Assembly: GCA_038256935.1 (NCBI GenBank)
Contig: JBBSJV010000075.1
Location: 1 to 6,608, forward strand
Source of the DNA: JBBSJV01 sp038256935
Lineage (GTDB): Bacteria > Patescibacteriota > JACMRA01
DNA: 6,608 nt
Direction: 5' to 3'
Position numbers and translations under genes: made by a program. The notes under the pieces were generated by a model. That model saw nothing but the letters and a program-made list of their open reading frames with translations, was not told where the DNA came from and made no database searches. Shown here in pieces: positions 6,189 to 6,608 of the stretch (position 1 is the first letter of the stretch; every line of letters begins with the position of its first letter).

Positions 6189-6608
6189 TAGGTAGGATTT
6201 GTTGTGTATTTTTCTTTCATATAATCAACTGATTCTTTGATCAATTCTTTGAGAACCCCTGTGTCTACATCACCAAGCTTATTAATATATAGACATGATC
6301 TGCCAGTTTTGTATTTACCAAGTTTTGCCATAAGTTCTGGAAAAGGTTCAAATCCTGGCATAATATAAATCGTAAATTTGGTTTTTGCTGCTCTAAATCC
6401 TGTTATTGGCCAAACACCAGATTGACTACTTCTATCTGAACTATAATTATAGCTTCCATAACCAATCATTCCACCTCTCCAAACTACAGGTTTGCAATCA
6501 GTAATCTCTTGAATAAGTGCATCGATTTTGAAAGTATTACCCCGCTTCTTTTCATCGACGACGGTGTCTACAAATTCGCTAAACGATATATCTTGAGGGA
6601 CAGTAATA
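6188..6608 (-). CDS. DUF1801 (YdhG-like) protein, 5' end outside the window
   Basis: The frame is open from the stop at 6188-6190 to the right edge, giving 139 residues without the true N-terminus. The first 46 (from ITVPQDISFSEFVDTV, then DEKKRGNTFKIDALIQEIT and KPVVWRGG) match the helical start of DUF1801 proteins (...VADExRRxDxxxLxxLMxxVTGxxPxMWG). The rest carries the family core: IGYGSYNY, WPITGFRAAKTKFTIYIMPG, LMAKLGKYKTGRSCLYIN, and VDTGVLKELIKESVDYM. An internal ATG at 6467-6469 lies in the middle of the WG..IGYG motif and is not the real start. The family is small, soluble and cytoplasmic; some members are described as iron-chaperone-like, but the biochemical role is not firmly known. 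The gene overlaps the Smr gene by one base and is probably cotranslated with it. Confidence 0.88.
   Translation of the reverse strand, partial: ITVPQDISFSEFVDTVVDEKKRGNTFKIDALIQEITDCKPVVWRGGMIGYGSYNYSSDRSSQSGVWPITGFRAAKTKFTIYIMPGFEPFPELMAKLGKYKTGRSCLYINKLGDVDTGVLKELIKESVDYMKEKYTTNPT

Noticed and set aside
1..6608. Search for CRISPR arrays, tRNA or rRNA genes, IS ends and direct DNA repeats
   Set aside because: None seen; the repetition present is at protein level in the YD and TSP3 units.

Overview
This AT-rich window carries four genes, all read leftwards (minus strand). In transcription order they are a DUF1801-type protein cut by the right edge, a small Smr-domain protein, a membrane-anchored beta-propeller-like protein, and a very large secreted RHS/YD-repeat protein that reaches the left edge. 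Short intergenic gaps, no clear Shine-Dalgarno sequences, a giant secreted protein with thrombospondin type 3 calcium repeats, and a high Asn/Gln/Ser/Lys content would suit a Candidate Phyla Radiation (Patescibacteria) genome. That assignment is an inference: no marker gene is present.

Right part (5892-6608): the end of a DUF1801 (YdhG-like) gene overlaps the start of an Smr-domain gene by one base (TAATG), so the two are probably translationally coupled. They look like cytoplasmic housekeeping or accessory genes unrelated to what follows.

Spacer (5778-5891): 114 bases without a gene. It holds a TTGACA box inside a small perfect palindrome and is the best place for a promoter of the two left-hand genes.

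Left part (1-5777): a 484-residue protein with one N-terminal membrane helix, a PEGA-like domain and a TolB/PD40-like propeller is followed after only 5 bases by a 1405-residue protein. That protein has a signal peptide, a degenerate M23 (LytM-like) domain, three calcium-binding TSP3 repeats, an RHS N-terminal region and YD repeats. The two genes are almost certainly one operon and both products should act outside the cytoplasmic membrane.

The main surprise is at the left end. The RHS frame stops at a TAA (100-102), but the same frame stays open to the window edge and the 21-residue YD-repeat register continues exactly, with the stop codon occupying one repeat position. The annotated end is therefore probably not the ancestral end of the gene; the rest of the shell and any C-terminal effector would lie beyond the left edge.
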